DNA from: Sporopachydermia quercuum
Taxonomy: Eukaryota; Ascomycota; Sporopachydermiomycetes; Sporopachydermiales; Sporopachydermiaceae
Direction: 5' to 3'
Length of the DNA stretch: 64,000 bases
Assembly: GCA_001599295.1 (NCBI GenBank)
Contig: BCGN01000008.1
Coordinates: forward strand, 186,001 to 250,000
Shown here: in pieces, positions 44,299 to 54,155 of the stretch
Position numbering within the stretch: the first letter of the stretch is position 1
How the letters are laid out: each line of letters starts with the position of its first letter
The notes under the pieces: generated by a model
What the model saw: only the letters and a program-made list of their open reading frames with translations
Told to the model about the DNA's origin: nothing
Databases searched by the model: none
Translations under genes and position numbers: made by a program

Positions 44299-45603
44299 AT
44301 GGATTCAAGTGAGCCTGGACAAACTAGACCTGATGATCTGGAAGTGGAAGAAGAAGATTATATAGATGTTAGTGAAGTTGAAGAAGAAGTTGGAGACAAA
44401 GACGATGCTGGAGAGGTTGTTGATGATGAAGATGATGATAGAGAAATGGATGTTGATGACGCTGAAGCCGAAGGGGAAGATGAAGGTGATGGTGATGGTG
44501 ATCAAGAAGTTATCGAAATTGATATGTCTAATAACTCATCTACATATTTTGATAAACACACCGATTCTATATTCACAGTATTCAGTCATCCGACTCTACC
44601 ATTAGTTGTAACAGGGGGTGGTGATGATACAGGATACTTATGGACCACCAATTCACATCCACCAAGAATTTTAGCTCAATTGTCGGGACATAGTGAATCA
44701 GTTATTTCCGGAGCATTTACATATGATGGATCATATTTAATTACAGGTGATATGTCTGGCCAAATTAGGATATGGAAGTCTTTCAAGAAGGGTCAAGTTT
44801 GGCAATTTCATGACAAGCTAGAAGAAGTAGAAGAAATTGTGTGGGTTCGTGCCCATCCTCGACAACAAGTATTTGCATTTGGAGCTGCTGATGGTTCAGT
44901 GTGGGTGTTCTCGTTGGATCCTCATTTAGAACAAATCATGTGTGGTACTGCACACTCATTAGAATGTAACTCGGGAGTTTTCACTAATCTAGACGATTTA
45001 GACTCGTTAACTTTGGTTACATGTTGTGAGGATTCATCGGTTGTATCATGGAATTGCTACACTGGTACTACAAACTATGTTCTTACTAATGCGCAATTCA
45101 AGACGGAGACTCCTTGGATTTCAATGGCACTAAATGCCGCTGGTACCACCTTAGCAGTTGGCTCCAGAGACGGTAAACTTGCTATAATAAAGACCGAAAC
45201 AGGCGCTATTGCTACCATAATAAATACCATCAGTGATGGTCAGGAGGAGACGGACGCAAGTATTGAGGCTGTGTCTTGGTGTGATGTTCAACCTATTTCA
45301 GCCATTGGCAATGTAGCCGGAGAGATAAAATTATATGATACCGGTTCTTGGAGGCTAAGAAAAACCGTGTGCTGTGATGATGCTGTTACTAAATTAATTT
45401 TCTTAAATAACTCTCCTATTTTAGTTTCTTCTTCTATGAATGGTTCTCTTATTAAATGGGATGTACGAACAGGTGAACAAAAATGGAAAGGTTACGGTCA
45501 TAGCAGTGGTATTTTGGACTTTGCCATTCAAAAGAATGGTCAAAGGTTAATCACTGCTGGAGATGAAGGTGTATCTCTAGTTTTCAATGATGAAGAAAAC
45601 TAA
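44299..45603 (+). CDS. SQT1: Sqt1, WD40 chaperone of ribosomal protein L10
   Basis: Dedicated chaperone that binds Rpl10 (uL16) during synthesis and helps load it on 60S subunits. The 434-residue protein (S. cerevisiae 431) has a very acidic N-terminus (about residues 14-75), suited to the basic Rpl10 N-terminus, then a WD40 propeller. Repeats are visible at TGGGDDTGYLWTTN, LSGHSESVISGAFTYDGSYL, GDMSGQIRIWKS, AADGSVWVFSLD, CCEDSSVVSWNC, VGSRDGKLAII, SSMNGSLIKWDV and GYGHSSGILDFAI. It converges with RIB5. Confidence 0.9.
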   Translation: MDSSEPGQTRPDDLEVEEEDYIDVSEVEEEVGDKDDAGEVVDDEDDDREMDVDDAEAEGEDEGDGDGDQEVIEIDMSNNSSTYFDKHTDSIFTVFSHPTLPLVVTGGGDDTGYLWTTNSHPPRILAQLSGHSESVISGAFTYDGSYLITGDMSGQIRIWKSFKKGQVWQFHDKLEEVEEIVWVRAHPRQQVFAFGAADGSVWVFSLDPHLEQIMCGTAHSLECNSGVFTNLDDLDSLTLVTCCEDSSVVSWNCYTGTTNYVLTNAQFKTETPWISMALNAAGTTLAVGSRDGKLAIIKTETGAIATIINTISDGQEETDASIEAVSWCDVQPISAIGNVAGEIKLYDTGSWRLRKTVCCDDAVTKLIFLNNSPILVSSSMNGSLIKWDVRTGEQKWKGYGHSSGILDFAIQKNGQRLITAGDEGVSLVFNDEEN

Positions 45604-45757
45604 AACAAAAAACTAGTTCGTGATTCTTTGCATAACACATCAATGACTCTATTTTATATGTACTTAGTTTCCTCCATCAGTTACAGTGTCAATTCGTGTT
45701 CACTAAATGACACTATTATATTGAGCTTTCTAATTTTCTCTTTCTGTTCTTTTAGGT

Positions 45758-46548
45758 CTATGTTTGTAGAGCCTGAGAGATTTTTTGATCTATTAACTTT
45801 TTCACAAGCTTCACCAACTGGGAATCGCTGCTTGAAACCTGCTTTTCTAGTTGCAAAGAAATTTGCTTTTCAATCAGCTTGCCCATTAAATCAACTTCAA
45901 CATTAACCCAATCGCAGATCTGCTTCTTTGGCATAACCACCTTGTCTTGTGTATAAGCGACCATCATAATTGAAAATGATGGATCATCGCTTGAACTGGA
46001 CACACCTGTGACAGTTAATGAGGTTCCATCTAAACTGATAAATCCTTTCTCGACAATATACTGTAAGAATTCTTTATCTCGAAGTCTGAAAGTAAAGCTA
46101 ATAGAATTTCCATCAGGTTCTCTTTTGACAATTTCAGCAATTGTATCAATATGTCCCTGAAAAATGTTAGTTATTGAAATCAAAAGGTCTTTCCACACAC
46201 TTTCCAATTCTTAGTAATTATGTGGCATACCTGAACAAAGTGTCCACCAAATCTAACTTCGCCAGAAATAGCACGTTCTAAATTAACTGGTGATCCACTT
46301 CTCAGTTCTCCAAGGTTAGTTCTGCGTAGAGTTTCTGGACTAACACCTACTTTGAATGTATCTTTAGTGAATTCTGTGACTGTCAAGCAGGTACCATTGA
46401 CGGCTATACTATCTCCCAGATGAACATCGCTTAAAATTTCACTAGCCTTTCCTATGACAATAGATGTTCCGTTACCTCCGGTGACACTTTGGTCGTTCGC
46501 TGTGTACTCTAGAACTTCGCCGATGATTTCAACAATCCCTGTGAACAT
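45758..46548 (-). CDS. RIB5: riboflavin synthase, two exons
   Basis: Riboflavin synthase: joins two lumazine molecules to make riboflavin. Exons are 46548-46231 (106 codons exactly) and 46156-45758, giving 238 residues, equal to the S. cerevisiae protein. The intron has a GTATGC donor, an AACTAAC branch and a TTTCAG acceptor; the join reads GGHFVQGHIDTIAEI. The N-terminus MFTGIVEIIGEV is the family signature. Two similar lumazine-binding halves are seen, with GDSIAVNGTCLTVTEF in the first and FISLDGTSLTVTGV in the second. A shadow frame runs across the intron, so an unspliced reading would truncate the protein. Confidence 0.95.
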
Positions 46549-47222
46549 TATGAATAGTACTGTGAATTTCGGTTGATAGATTGATTGATTCCTAGATGAA
46601 GCAATTTACCTCTTGAATTTGCCGGCTATGTTGGCAATAGTGCTTCGTAGACAGTTAGAAAGATGAGTAAGTAGTACAGCTTTCAGTATCTCTGGATCCA
46701 AATGCTGATAATTATGGGAATGTTTCTCCGTCCGTCAGTTAGATAATCCTTCCTGTATTCTATTCTTCTTCATTATTTCACTAACTAGGACACTGATTAT
46801 TAGTCATAATCATAATAGTGGGGTTCGCTCGTTCAATCTTATGTAAGCCCCCTGATATGAAACTTTGTACTGAGAGGGAATGACATAAGCTGTATTGGTC
46901 AAACTTGCATAATAATACATCAAACTGCATTAATAAAGTAACTCATACAAGATGTAGGAAGTGTACATAAAAGAAATAGAACGATAAATTGATATTAATT
47001 ATTAAAAAAGATCATGAAATTAAGTAAAAACGCCAACGAAAGAAATCATTTGACAGAAAATTTGAAACACAAGAAACAAAAAGCTATTAATATTTTCCAC
47101 CAACTGTACAGACACAGGTATTAGAAAGAATATGTTGGGGTCAAAAAATGTATCAATTGTACAAAGGAACTCATATCTATACCACAATGTAACCAATTTT
47201 AAGCGCTTGAGTATCTATGCAC
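46549..47222. other. Intergenic region between RIB5 and SLM1
   Basis: About 0.67 kb between two minus-strand genes: the RIB5 promoter and the SLM1 3' end. No gene or clear motif recognised. Confidence 0.5.
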
Positions 47223-49214
47223 TCATTTACCTTCATTGTCAGAATCAAAGCCTTTCAAAGACTTTTCCTTGATAACAGGAATTCCCAAAACAACACCAGT
47301 AAGGTTATCATCAATAGGATCTGCTAGTGAAGAATAAGGGTGAGTGTCTTGAGAGCCCTGAGATTGTTGAAGAAATGAATCGGGCTCTTCGGGTGTTGAC
47401 TCGGGTAAAACTGATGCTGAAATAAGTTGCTGATGTAAAGGAGATGTTTTGACATTATTAATCAATGGGGTCCTTCTATCATTTACAGATGTCGATGATC
47501 GTTTGACAGTGCTATTTGATGATTGTCTTGGTGATTGAATAGGACCTCGTAAAGATGCAGCTCGAGAAACATCAGATGTCATACTGGAGTTTCTACCAGA
47601 TGCAGAATTTACCTGTTGTCCCTGTCGAATTCTTAATTGAGTCTTTGATGACAAACTGTTTAGTCTTGAGTCAAGATCATTTGATTCTAATTCTTCTTTA
47701 GACAGCTTGGTAGAAGCATACTCAATTCTAGCTTGAGCGCTAGGTAAAGAAGTGAGTTTCTTGAGCTCATTATACCAAGAAATCATTTCTTCATAACTGG
47801 GTGCCATGAATACCCAATTCTGACTTTTATGAGTTGCCCTCGGATTAGATGGACTTCTTTGTCTTCCCATTATGACAAATTTATTCGAACTTTCTGATCC
47901 GGACCTAGAGTGCTTTAAAGGTTGACAATCGTCTAGTAAGAATGACATGACAGGATAAGGGTCTTTCTTACGATCGCTGGATTTGAATTCGTGCAAAAAA
48001 CATGGGGTGAGGACATAGTAAGCTTCAGAGTACGTTCTTAGGAATTTAGACTTTCGTTGAAGTAATCCAGATTTCAATTCAACTGATGCTGGTGAATGTT
48101 GTTGAGGGTAAGCAATTTGCTTGAAATTCCTGTTGGGGTAGTTGATTGAAACAAAATTCTTGTCCTTTGCCATGAATGATTCCCACTCATAAGTCAACTC
48201 TTTTGAAATCATTCCATTTACCAGATTGTCAATGAGAATATCTTTAGTACCCAGAAGCTCGTCAGTGAGTAAATTGGTAAATGTAACAAGAGCATCTTTC
48301 ACTTCCTTAACAACAATCTTTTCCAATTCGACACCTGAACTTTGAAGGTTTTGATAGGCTTCTTGCAAAAAGTTCTCCTCAAATATTTGCTTTTTTATGT
48401 GTAGATCAAGATATTGCTTCAATAAATAAGGATCATTCTTAGGATCTAAACTATTAGGGTTGTTTAACAGAACAATGATTGAATCTTTATAAAGATTGAT
48501 CATTTGACTGGTTCTTGCAACATCAGTGCCTAATGATGATTTGAAGTCGGACTCCAAACTTCTTATTTCTCTAATCTTTTCTCCTAGATCGGCTTCTAAT
48601 CTCGCTAGTCTAGGTACAATATTTCCTGAGAGTTCTTTTGCTGTTCTAGCGGACTTGGCTGCCAAGGTGCGATGATAACATAATAAAGTAGTAGGAATAT
48701 CTTGAACTGATCCTGATCCTAGAGGTAAGAAGAAATTTTGAACAATGAGATCTGGTTTTGTAGATGGTGATGAAAATTTTCTGGAATACAGTTCTTTATT
48801 GGCATTCGAATTTGTTACGTCACGATCACTAAACAAACTTGTTAAGGGCCCAGCAATACCATTGTCAAAAAATGGGAAATTGACTGACTGCATTAATCGC
48901 GAATGAGTATCCGCTTGTTGTTCTTGCGCTTTAGAAACATCATTCATATAAACAATCAGAGATCTGATAACTCTTCTCCAAGACGCAAATCTGTTAGATA
49001 AAACATCAGTTGGTTTACCGTTCAATGGCACAGGAACAAATAATGGCGACGATAAATCAGAATTGGATACAATCGATCCTCCAGTTTTACTCTTCAATTT
49101 AGATTCAAATAATACAGATCCCTTACCATCAATATCAAGTCCACTTGTCATAGATCCAACGAATGATGGTTGTCTCTGTATGCTGTTTCTATTGGGATTC
49201 GAGGCCAACGACAT
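47223..49214 (-). CDS. SLM1: Slm1/Slm2-type PH-domain effector of TORC2 and PI(4,5)P2
   Basis: Slm proteins bind PI(4,5)P2 at eisosomes and carry membrane-stress signals to TORC2. The 663-residue protein has a disordered N-terminus, an F-BAR-like helical domain (about 70-360, with FASWRRVIRSLIVYMND, LGEKIREIRSLESDF and NPNSLDPKNDPYLLKQYLD), and a PH domain at about 376-495 (ELKSGLLQRKSKFLRTYSEA, then YVLTPCFLHEF, with QNWVFMAPSYEEMISWYNEL as the last helix). A Ser-rich tail follows. S. cerevisiae has two paralogues; a single gene here would stand for both, so SLM1 is a family label. I see no clear calcineurin docking motif of the PEFYIE type in the tail. Confidence 0.88.
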   Translation of the reverse strand: MSLASNPNRNSIQRQPSFVGSMTSGLDIDGKGSVLFESKLKSKTGGSIVSNSDLSSPLFVPVPLNGKPTDVLSNRFASWRRVIRSLIVYMNDVSKAQEQQADTHSRLMQSVNFPFFDNGIAGPLTSLFSDRDVTNSNANKELYSRKFSSPSTKPDLIVQNFFLPLGSGSVQDIPTTLLCYHRTLAAKSARTAKELSGNIVPRLARLEADLGEKIREIRSLESDFKSSLGTDVARTSQMINLYKDSIIVLLNNPNSLDPKNDPYLLKQYLDLHIKKQIFEENFLQEAYQNLQSSGVELEKIVVKEVKDALVTFTNLLTDELLGTKDILIDNLVNGMISKELTYEWESFMAKDKNFVSINYPNRNFKQIAYPQQHSPASVELKSGLLQRKSKFLRTYSEAYYVLTPCFLHEFKSSDRKKDPYPVMSFLLDDCQPLKHSRSGSESSNKFVIMGRQRSPSNPRATHKSQNWVFMAPSYEEMISWYNELKKLTSLPSAQARIEYASTKLSKEELESNDLDSRLNSLSSKTQLRIRQGQQVNSASGRNSSMTSDVSRAASLRGPIQSPRQSSNSTVKRSSTSVNDRRTPLINNVKTSPLHQQLISASVLPESTPEEPDSFLQQSQGSQDTHPYSSLADPIDDNLTGVVLGIPVIKEKSLKGFDSDNEGK

Positions 49215-50407
49215 TGTAGCTCCAGAATTTGTCTTTTTTTTCCTGATTTCTAAACTATAGCTTAAACTTTTCCAGCAATTGATAGAAATTCACTTGCTAT
49301 ATGGAGACCAAATATACAATACAATATTGAATAGGGTTTTAATGGAATCGTTTAAAATATAAAAACATCTTTACTGTCAGGTTCAAAGAACAAGAAAACA
49401 GAACATGAAAAGATATGCAATATAATATACACATTACTTCAGTCATTAGGTAAACAAAGCTTATGTTTGTTCTGTGAACTTTAATATATTTTAGTGTTGG
49501 CAAGGCTGGGGTAATGATGCATGAATTATTACGTATGTTGGGTGCACATAATGGAGGTTTTGACAATGTCACACGTAGCTCACAAAGAGATCATGACTCG
49601 AAGGGGCATCTTGTAGATGATGAATAGGCGGATGATAGCTAGTTTCGTTGTTTACGTTGAATAAAAGTAGAGAATAATAAATGGGTGGAAAAGAACTTGT
49701 TGACGCATTTGACTGTACTAAGCGATGAATTGTAAATTTGTTTTGAGAACTTTTTGTATGATTTTAATCTCAAGTTAGGAAAGGTAGCACAAGTGTGAGG
49801 AATGGATGTGTGACAAGTTCTATTAAGCAAATGTGGAGGTAGGTGGGCTGAGTGGCCTAAGTGGGCTGAGTGAAAATTAGTCTTGAATGATGTTTAATGT
49901 CACCAAAAAAACTGAAAGCAACGCGAAAAAGGTTCTGGAAAGTCTGAACATTCTATTGATCAAAATGAAAAAATGAAAAGCGGGTATTGAACGTGAATAG
50001 ATTTTAATAAATAAAATGCTTGTTGCAATGAACCCATTGGATATGAGAGAGATGCCTTAGATATTGATTCATGATTAGTCAACTAGAAATCACCCTTTGG
50101 GCAACTTTCTGATGCGTAAATCCTGCATAAATTTTACATTATTGTGCTTTTCAATTTAAACTATAAATGTAGACTGCTTACAATGAAAATGGTTTGGTTG
50201 AAAGGTTATGACTATGATTATGTAAAACAGCTTCTTATAATTACACGTATAACTGTCTAATGTATTGAATGCTCCAACAGATAGTAGGAATGTGATATAT
50301 ATAGTGATATAATAGGATCTTGGTTCTAGACAGCGTCGTACGTTTAGAGGTTCAATCATCAGCTTTGACTCAGGTTGATGATAAGCCAGACTGACATTTC
50401 TACATGA
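49215..50407. other. Intergenic region between SLM1 and BET3
   Basis: About 1.2 kb: the SLM1 promoter and the BET3 3' end, both on the minus strand. Minus frames of 60-77 codons are hydrophobic and unlike proteins. A short direct repeat lies at 49843-49872. No tRNA recognised. Confidence 0.5.
49843..49872 (+). repeat. Direct repeat of GTGGGCTGAGTG
   Basis: The 12-mer GTGGGCTGAGTG occurs at 49843-49854 and again at 49861-49872, 18 bp apart start to start. It lies about 630 bp upstream of SLM1. The GC-rich repeat stands out in AT-rich flanks. It resembles a tRNA A box, but no B box follows. Confidence 0.7.
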
Positions 50408-51073
50408 CTAATCTTCACCAGCGGGCATTTCATCCTTCAACACTCTTAGTAATTTAACACGGATTTCTGTTTCGTTAGCCCCCCGTAGTGTGTCACTTAC
50501 AAAGCTTGCTTCAACCTCAAGTTGAACCATCTCTAATGCTCCTTTTATCACACCTACTAGTATGTTGGAGTACCATAGTTCTTCTGTTGCTTTTCCATCA
50601 TCCGGCAACTCAACAAAATCTGTAAGAGGTGAATCCTCTATAATCAAACTAAACTGTCTTCCATCTTGTGTCCAATTAGTGACGTTTGGTGTGATATTCA
50701 AAAACGCCTTAAATCCAACCTATGAGTATGATGTTAGAATTAGATGATCTTCATCAAGGTAATAAGATCTAAAAGAATCACTTACCTTGGAGACTACTTC
50801 AGCAGTGTCTTTGAATGTATTACACCGTCCAAGTTCTGATCGTGCAAGGAAATCCTCTATGAGTCTCAATCCGATGTTGTAACCCATTTTCTCTAGCTGT
50901 TTGTTCACTTGGCTGTAATTATTGTTGTAGTCTTTGCACAGTTGAACAACTATTGAACCATAAGTAAAGTTCAGTAGTTCTGAGTTCTAAATATAAGTAA
51001 AAGTCTGTTAGAATACGTGATTAGACATATTACACATCTGGGAAAAAAGGTTAAGGTTAAGGGCCATTTCATC

Positions 51074-51128
<55 letters not shown>

Positions 51129-51197
51129 GGTACTCACTATTTTCTCTGTTTGGTTTTTCCACACCTCTTCGCCGACTGTTCTATATGTTCTAGACAT
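50408..51197 (-). CDS. BET3: TRAPP complex core subunit Bet3, three exons
   Basis: Core subunit of the TRAPP tethering complexes (Ypt1 exchange factor, ER-to-Golgi traffic). Exons are 51197-51138 (20 codons), 50986-50786 (67 codons) and 50719-50408, giving 190 residues (S. cerevisiae 193). Donors are GTGAGT and GTAAGT; both introns have TTCTAAC branches. The joins give WKNQTEKINSELLNFTYGSI and VVSKVGFKAFLNITPNVTNW. C75, in FLARSELGRCNTF, lines up with the conserved Bet3 cysteine that is acylated in other species. The protein ends ILKDEMPAGED-like (VLKDEMPAGED). Intron 1 contains a long tetranucleotide repeat. MET1 and a YKR070W-like gene follow nearby, as in S. cerevisiae. Confidence 0.95.
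51074..51125 (+). repeat. (ATCA)13 microsatellite in BET3 intron 1
   Basis: Thirteen perfect ATCA units on the plus strand, read as TGAT in the BET3 transcript. The array starts about 12 bases past the 5' splice site of intron 1. Two GGTTAA copies lie just left of it. Its length is likely to vary between strains. Confidence 0.95.
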
Positions 51198-52124
51198 CGT
51201 GAATAGTGTAGGTTATATTATTATTATGGACTTATAATTCGAACCCAGATTTATTACAGATTTAGAGGTGCAATAGCTAGTTAATTTGTTCGTTGCTATC
51301 TCCAACGATTGTTCAATGGTCCACTTATGTGAGTGATGTGATTTCTATTATATTGCTTCTAAAAGGTATCTCGTGGTAAACTTGTCAAGTGTCGATGATC
51401 AAAAATCTTTAATCTGTATCAAATCATATTTCTGAAAAGCAACTGTAGCTAATCTATCATCATAATTGAATAGAACTGTGCTTATTGTTCAATTGATTGT
51501 TGGTGATAGAGATTAAGGTACTTCTCACCAGACAGTAGAAACTTGCGTGAAAGGAGATGATTAAGAGATTAAATGGTAATCCACGTGATTTATGCAAGAT
51601 GGAAGTCATATACAGAACATTGCACTTGGGTTTTTACGTACTATAAGGAGATATCATGTCGATGAAATGTAACTATAAATGACATCTATAAGTCGAGCTT
51701 CTAATTCGTTAATTCGATTGCTTATTTTAAGTACTGAAGGTTCCCATACTTTTGGGGTGAGAATAATTAATGACGCCGTTATTATAGGTATTTTTTCTCT
51801 TGATGTATGGATGACAGAGACCATTTCATGCAGCATTATGTATGCACAGTAAATAATACTACATGTGCTTTCTAAGATCAAGGCCAAACCACTAGTCTTT
51901 CTTTCATCTCCGATTGAATAATGGATAATAATAAAGAGTAAAACAGGAATCTTGATATGTACAAGGGCCTCAAAATAGTTTCAACAAAGGCGGTGTTTTC
52001 TATTCGCTTACAAGTGTCGTTGACAATAGACTTTTTGTATGTGATCTGTGTGTCATGGATAGAAAACTGAAATGCAAAATCATGACCAAAATCATTTATT
52101 TCTATAAAAAACATTCCACGTTGA
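51198..52124. other. Intergenic region between BET3 and ETT1
   Basis: About 0.93 kb: the BET3 promoter and the ETT1 3' end, both minus. A GGTTCGAATT near 51230 (minus) looks like a tRNA B box, but its flanks do not form the T stem. No gene seen. Confidence 0.5.
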
Positions 52125-53498
52125 TTAATTTACAACCAATGACTCAATTATATGAGCAAACTTACCCTTGGTTGCATCATTTGCTTTCTCTAGTCGTTCT
52201 AAAGCAAGTGTATACAGTTTCTCTTGATCTTCTGATTCTAATGGGTAAAGATTAGATAAAGAAATCTGAGCTTCAGCAACATCAGCCCAACTTTGAGGTA
52301 CTTCACTGTCCTCAGCTTTGATCAAATGATTGATTGCTTGACTGCATAACTCTTTAGCTTTATCTCTGGCGTTCACTGCTTCTTCACTAATCTCCACATC
52401 GTCATCCTCTTCATCTCCCTCTTCATCCTCATTTTCATCTCCATACATTTCATCGGTATACAAAGCTGCCAACGGGGCTGCCTGTCTCAACAACTCATTG
52501 GCAATATATTTGTTGATGGTCCTATACAAAGACTTTGATCTTTCATCTTCAATGACAGAATCCAATGTCTCATCTGTTTGTTTCTCCTTGTTCTTGCTCT
52601 TTCTATTCTCACTATCACTTTCTGTAGCCACATCATTTTCAACAGCAGAAAGTAGTGTTTGAAGCTTTTCTAATGCCCAATCTCTTATATTTTCCTCTTC
52701 ATTTTGCACCTCATAGAAAGGATGTGTATCAGCTATTTCAAACTCTTCTTCCTCATCATCCTCTAAATCGTCTTCTAAAGGAGGGTTCAACAATTTAGGA
52801 ACAACGTCAAATATATCGATTAAAGAAGTCAAAGATTGAACATGATAAGAATCCACAAGTTTTCTTTCGACTGCTTCATCTTCAATTTCGTCATAAAGTT
52901 CTTCAGCTTCATCGATAAGTGCAAGTAATGAGTTTTCGTCAACAACGGCACTGTCTTTAGTCAATTTGGGTAACTCCACTGCAAAAATCTTGATCAATAT
53001 TGTCTTTAGTTTTGCTAATTTGATTTCCGTTAAAACTTCTTTTGAGTCGATTCCGTTTCCTAATCTATCAAGGGCAGCAGAAATGAAAGATTCTGGCGAA
53101 TCTTCTTTAGATACTACTTCATCTCCTCCTGCTTTAAAGTATGCCATTTCAGCTAATGCTAAACCATAGATATAATGAAAAATATCATCTAGTATATCTT
53201 TATCATTTGAAGCTCTTAGTAGTCTATCACATTCATGGATTATGCCATTCAGAACTAACTCATTATTTCTTTCGGAATTAATGAAAGTGTTCCAAAGGGC
53301 TTTCAATTGTGATAGTTCATCATTAGCATCTGCTTCTTCGTCAAGTTCAACTGCAATCTGGGCATCATCTGCTGAGGCAGCATCTCCTGCACCTAGTTCA
53401 ACTTCTTTCTCTTCGTTTGATTTGTTATCTTTACTTTGAAGCTTTTGCTTCTTTTGAGTTGAAGCTTTACTTAATCCTAAAGGCCGTTTTACAACCAT
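52125..53498 (-). CDS. ETT1: Ett1, enhancer of translation termination
   Basis: Nuclear protein linked to translation termination and to the Tpa1 complex in S. cerevisiae (YOR051C). The 457-residue protein (S. cerevisiae 412) begins MVVKRPLGLSKASTQKKQK, matching the Ett1 N-terminus, then has ALWNTFINSERNNELVLNGI, FHYIYGLALAEMAYF and a TPR-like helical body with several acidic loops (near 255-265 and 360-375). It ends in LALERLEKANDATKGKFAHI and a short tail. In S. cerevisiae its neighbour is TMC1 (YOR052C), which is also close by here. Confidence 0.88.
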   Translation of the reverse strand: MVVKRPLGLSKASTQKKQKLQSKDNKSNEEKEVELGAGDAASADDAQIAVELDEEADANDELSQLKALWNTFINSERNNELVLNGIIHECDRLLRASNDKDILDDIFHYIYGLALAEMAYFKAGGDEVVSKEDSPESFISAALDRLGNGIDSKEVLTEIKLAKLKTILIKIFAVELPKLTKDSAVVDENSLLALIDEAEELYDEIEDEAVERKLVDSYHVQSLTSLIDIFDVVPKLLNPPLEDDLEDDEEEEFEIADTHPFYEVQNEEENIRDWALEKLQTLLSAVENDVATESDSENRKSKNKEKQTDETLDSVIEDERSKSLYRTINKYIANELLRQAAPLAALYTDEMYGDENEDEEGDEEDDDVEISEEAVNARDKAKELCSQAINHLIKAEDSEVPQSWADVAEAQISLSNLYPLESEDQEKLYTLALERLEKANDATKGKFAHIIESLVVN

Positions 53499-54155
53499 AA
53501 TGAAATATGGTACTGATAAGAGCTTTTCACTTTTGGTATCACATCAACTTCTTGTGTAAACTACCAGTAATTCTCTTTAGTCCAGCGGAACAGCAACAAT
53601 AATTACCACAGAACCAATAATAGTAAGTATACTAATAAGATACGGGTTAGAAGAAATTTGCTCCCCAATTGAAATAATCCCTTGTTTCTTGATACATGAT
53701 TATTCATGCTCTCAACTTCCTTGAAAAATCAGGTCAGGTCAGAAAAAAATTATATGCAGGTCTAATGCTAACTCATGCAAGTCGTGAGTTCATGCATTAG
53801 CTTGTCTTAACTTCATGTCTCAAGTTGAATTGCAAATAGAAATCCAAAACATCATATCACGTGCGACGATAGAAATTTTTCATTTGTAATAGGTATAATT
53901 AATATTTGTATTTGATGGGTTTCCGCTCGATTTTTTCTATATAACATATTGCTACGACGCCTCATAATAATTCTTTCTCCTAAACTATGCGAAATAGATG
54001 ACAACAACCAAGCTGGAGACCCAATAGCAGTTTAACTTTACTTTTGGGAGAATTGGAAGTGGAAACAGACAGTTGAATCTCTTCAGGTGGTTGTCTCCTG
54101 CATTTGTATTGTATTGGTAAAAGAGATACATGAATAAAGAGAGAAGAGAATTGTC
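53499..54155. other. ETT1/MET1 divergent intergenic region
   Basis: About 0.66 kb with both promoters. A TCACGTG site at 53857-53863 lies on the MET1 side. No gene seen. Confidence 0.55.
53857..53863. promoter_or_regulatory. Cbf1-type TCACGTG site upstream of MET1
   Basis: TCACGTG about 295 bp before the MET1 start. In S. cerevisiae this is the Cbf1-Met4-Met28 site of sulfur-assimilation genes, so it fits the gene's role. The binding itself is inferred. Confidence 0.6.

Noticed and set aside
49843-49872. A-box-like TGGCCTAAGTGG inside the direct repeat
   Set aside because: One base too long for an A box, and no B box follows within tRNA distance.
51216-51300. tRNA-like B box GGTTCGAATT on the minus strand
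   Set aside because: The flanking bases do not form a T stem or an acceptor stem, and no A box is placed correctly.
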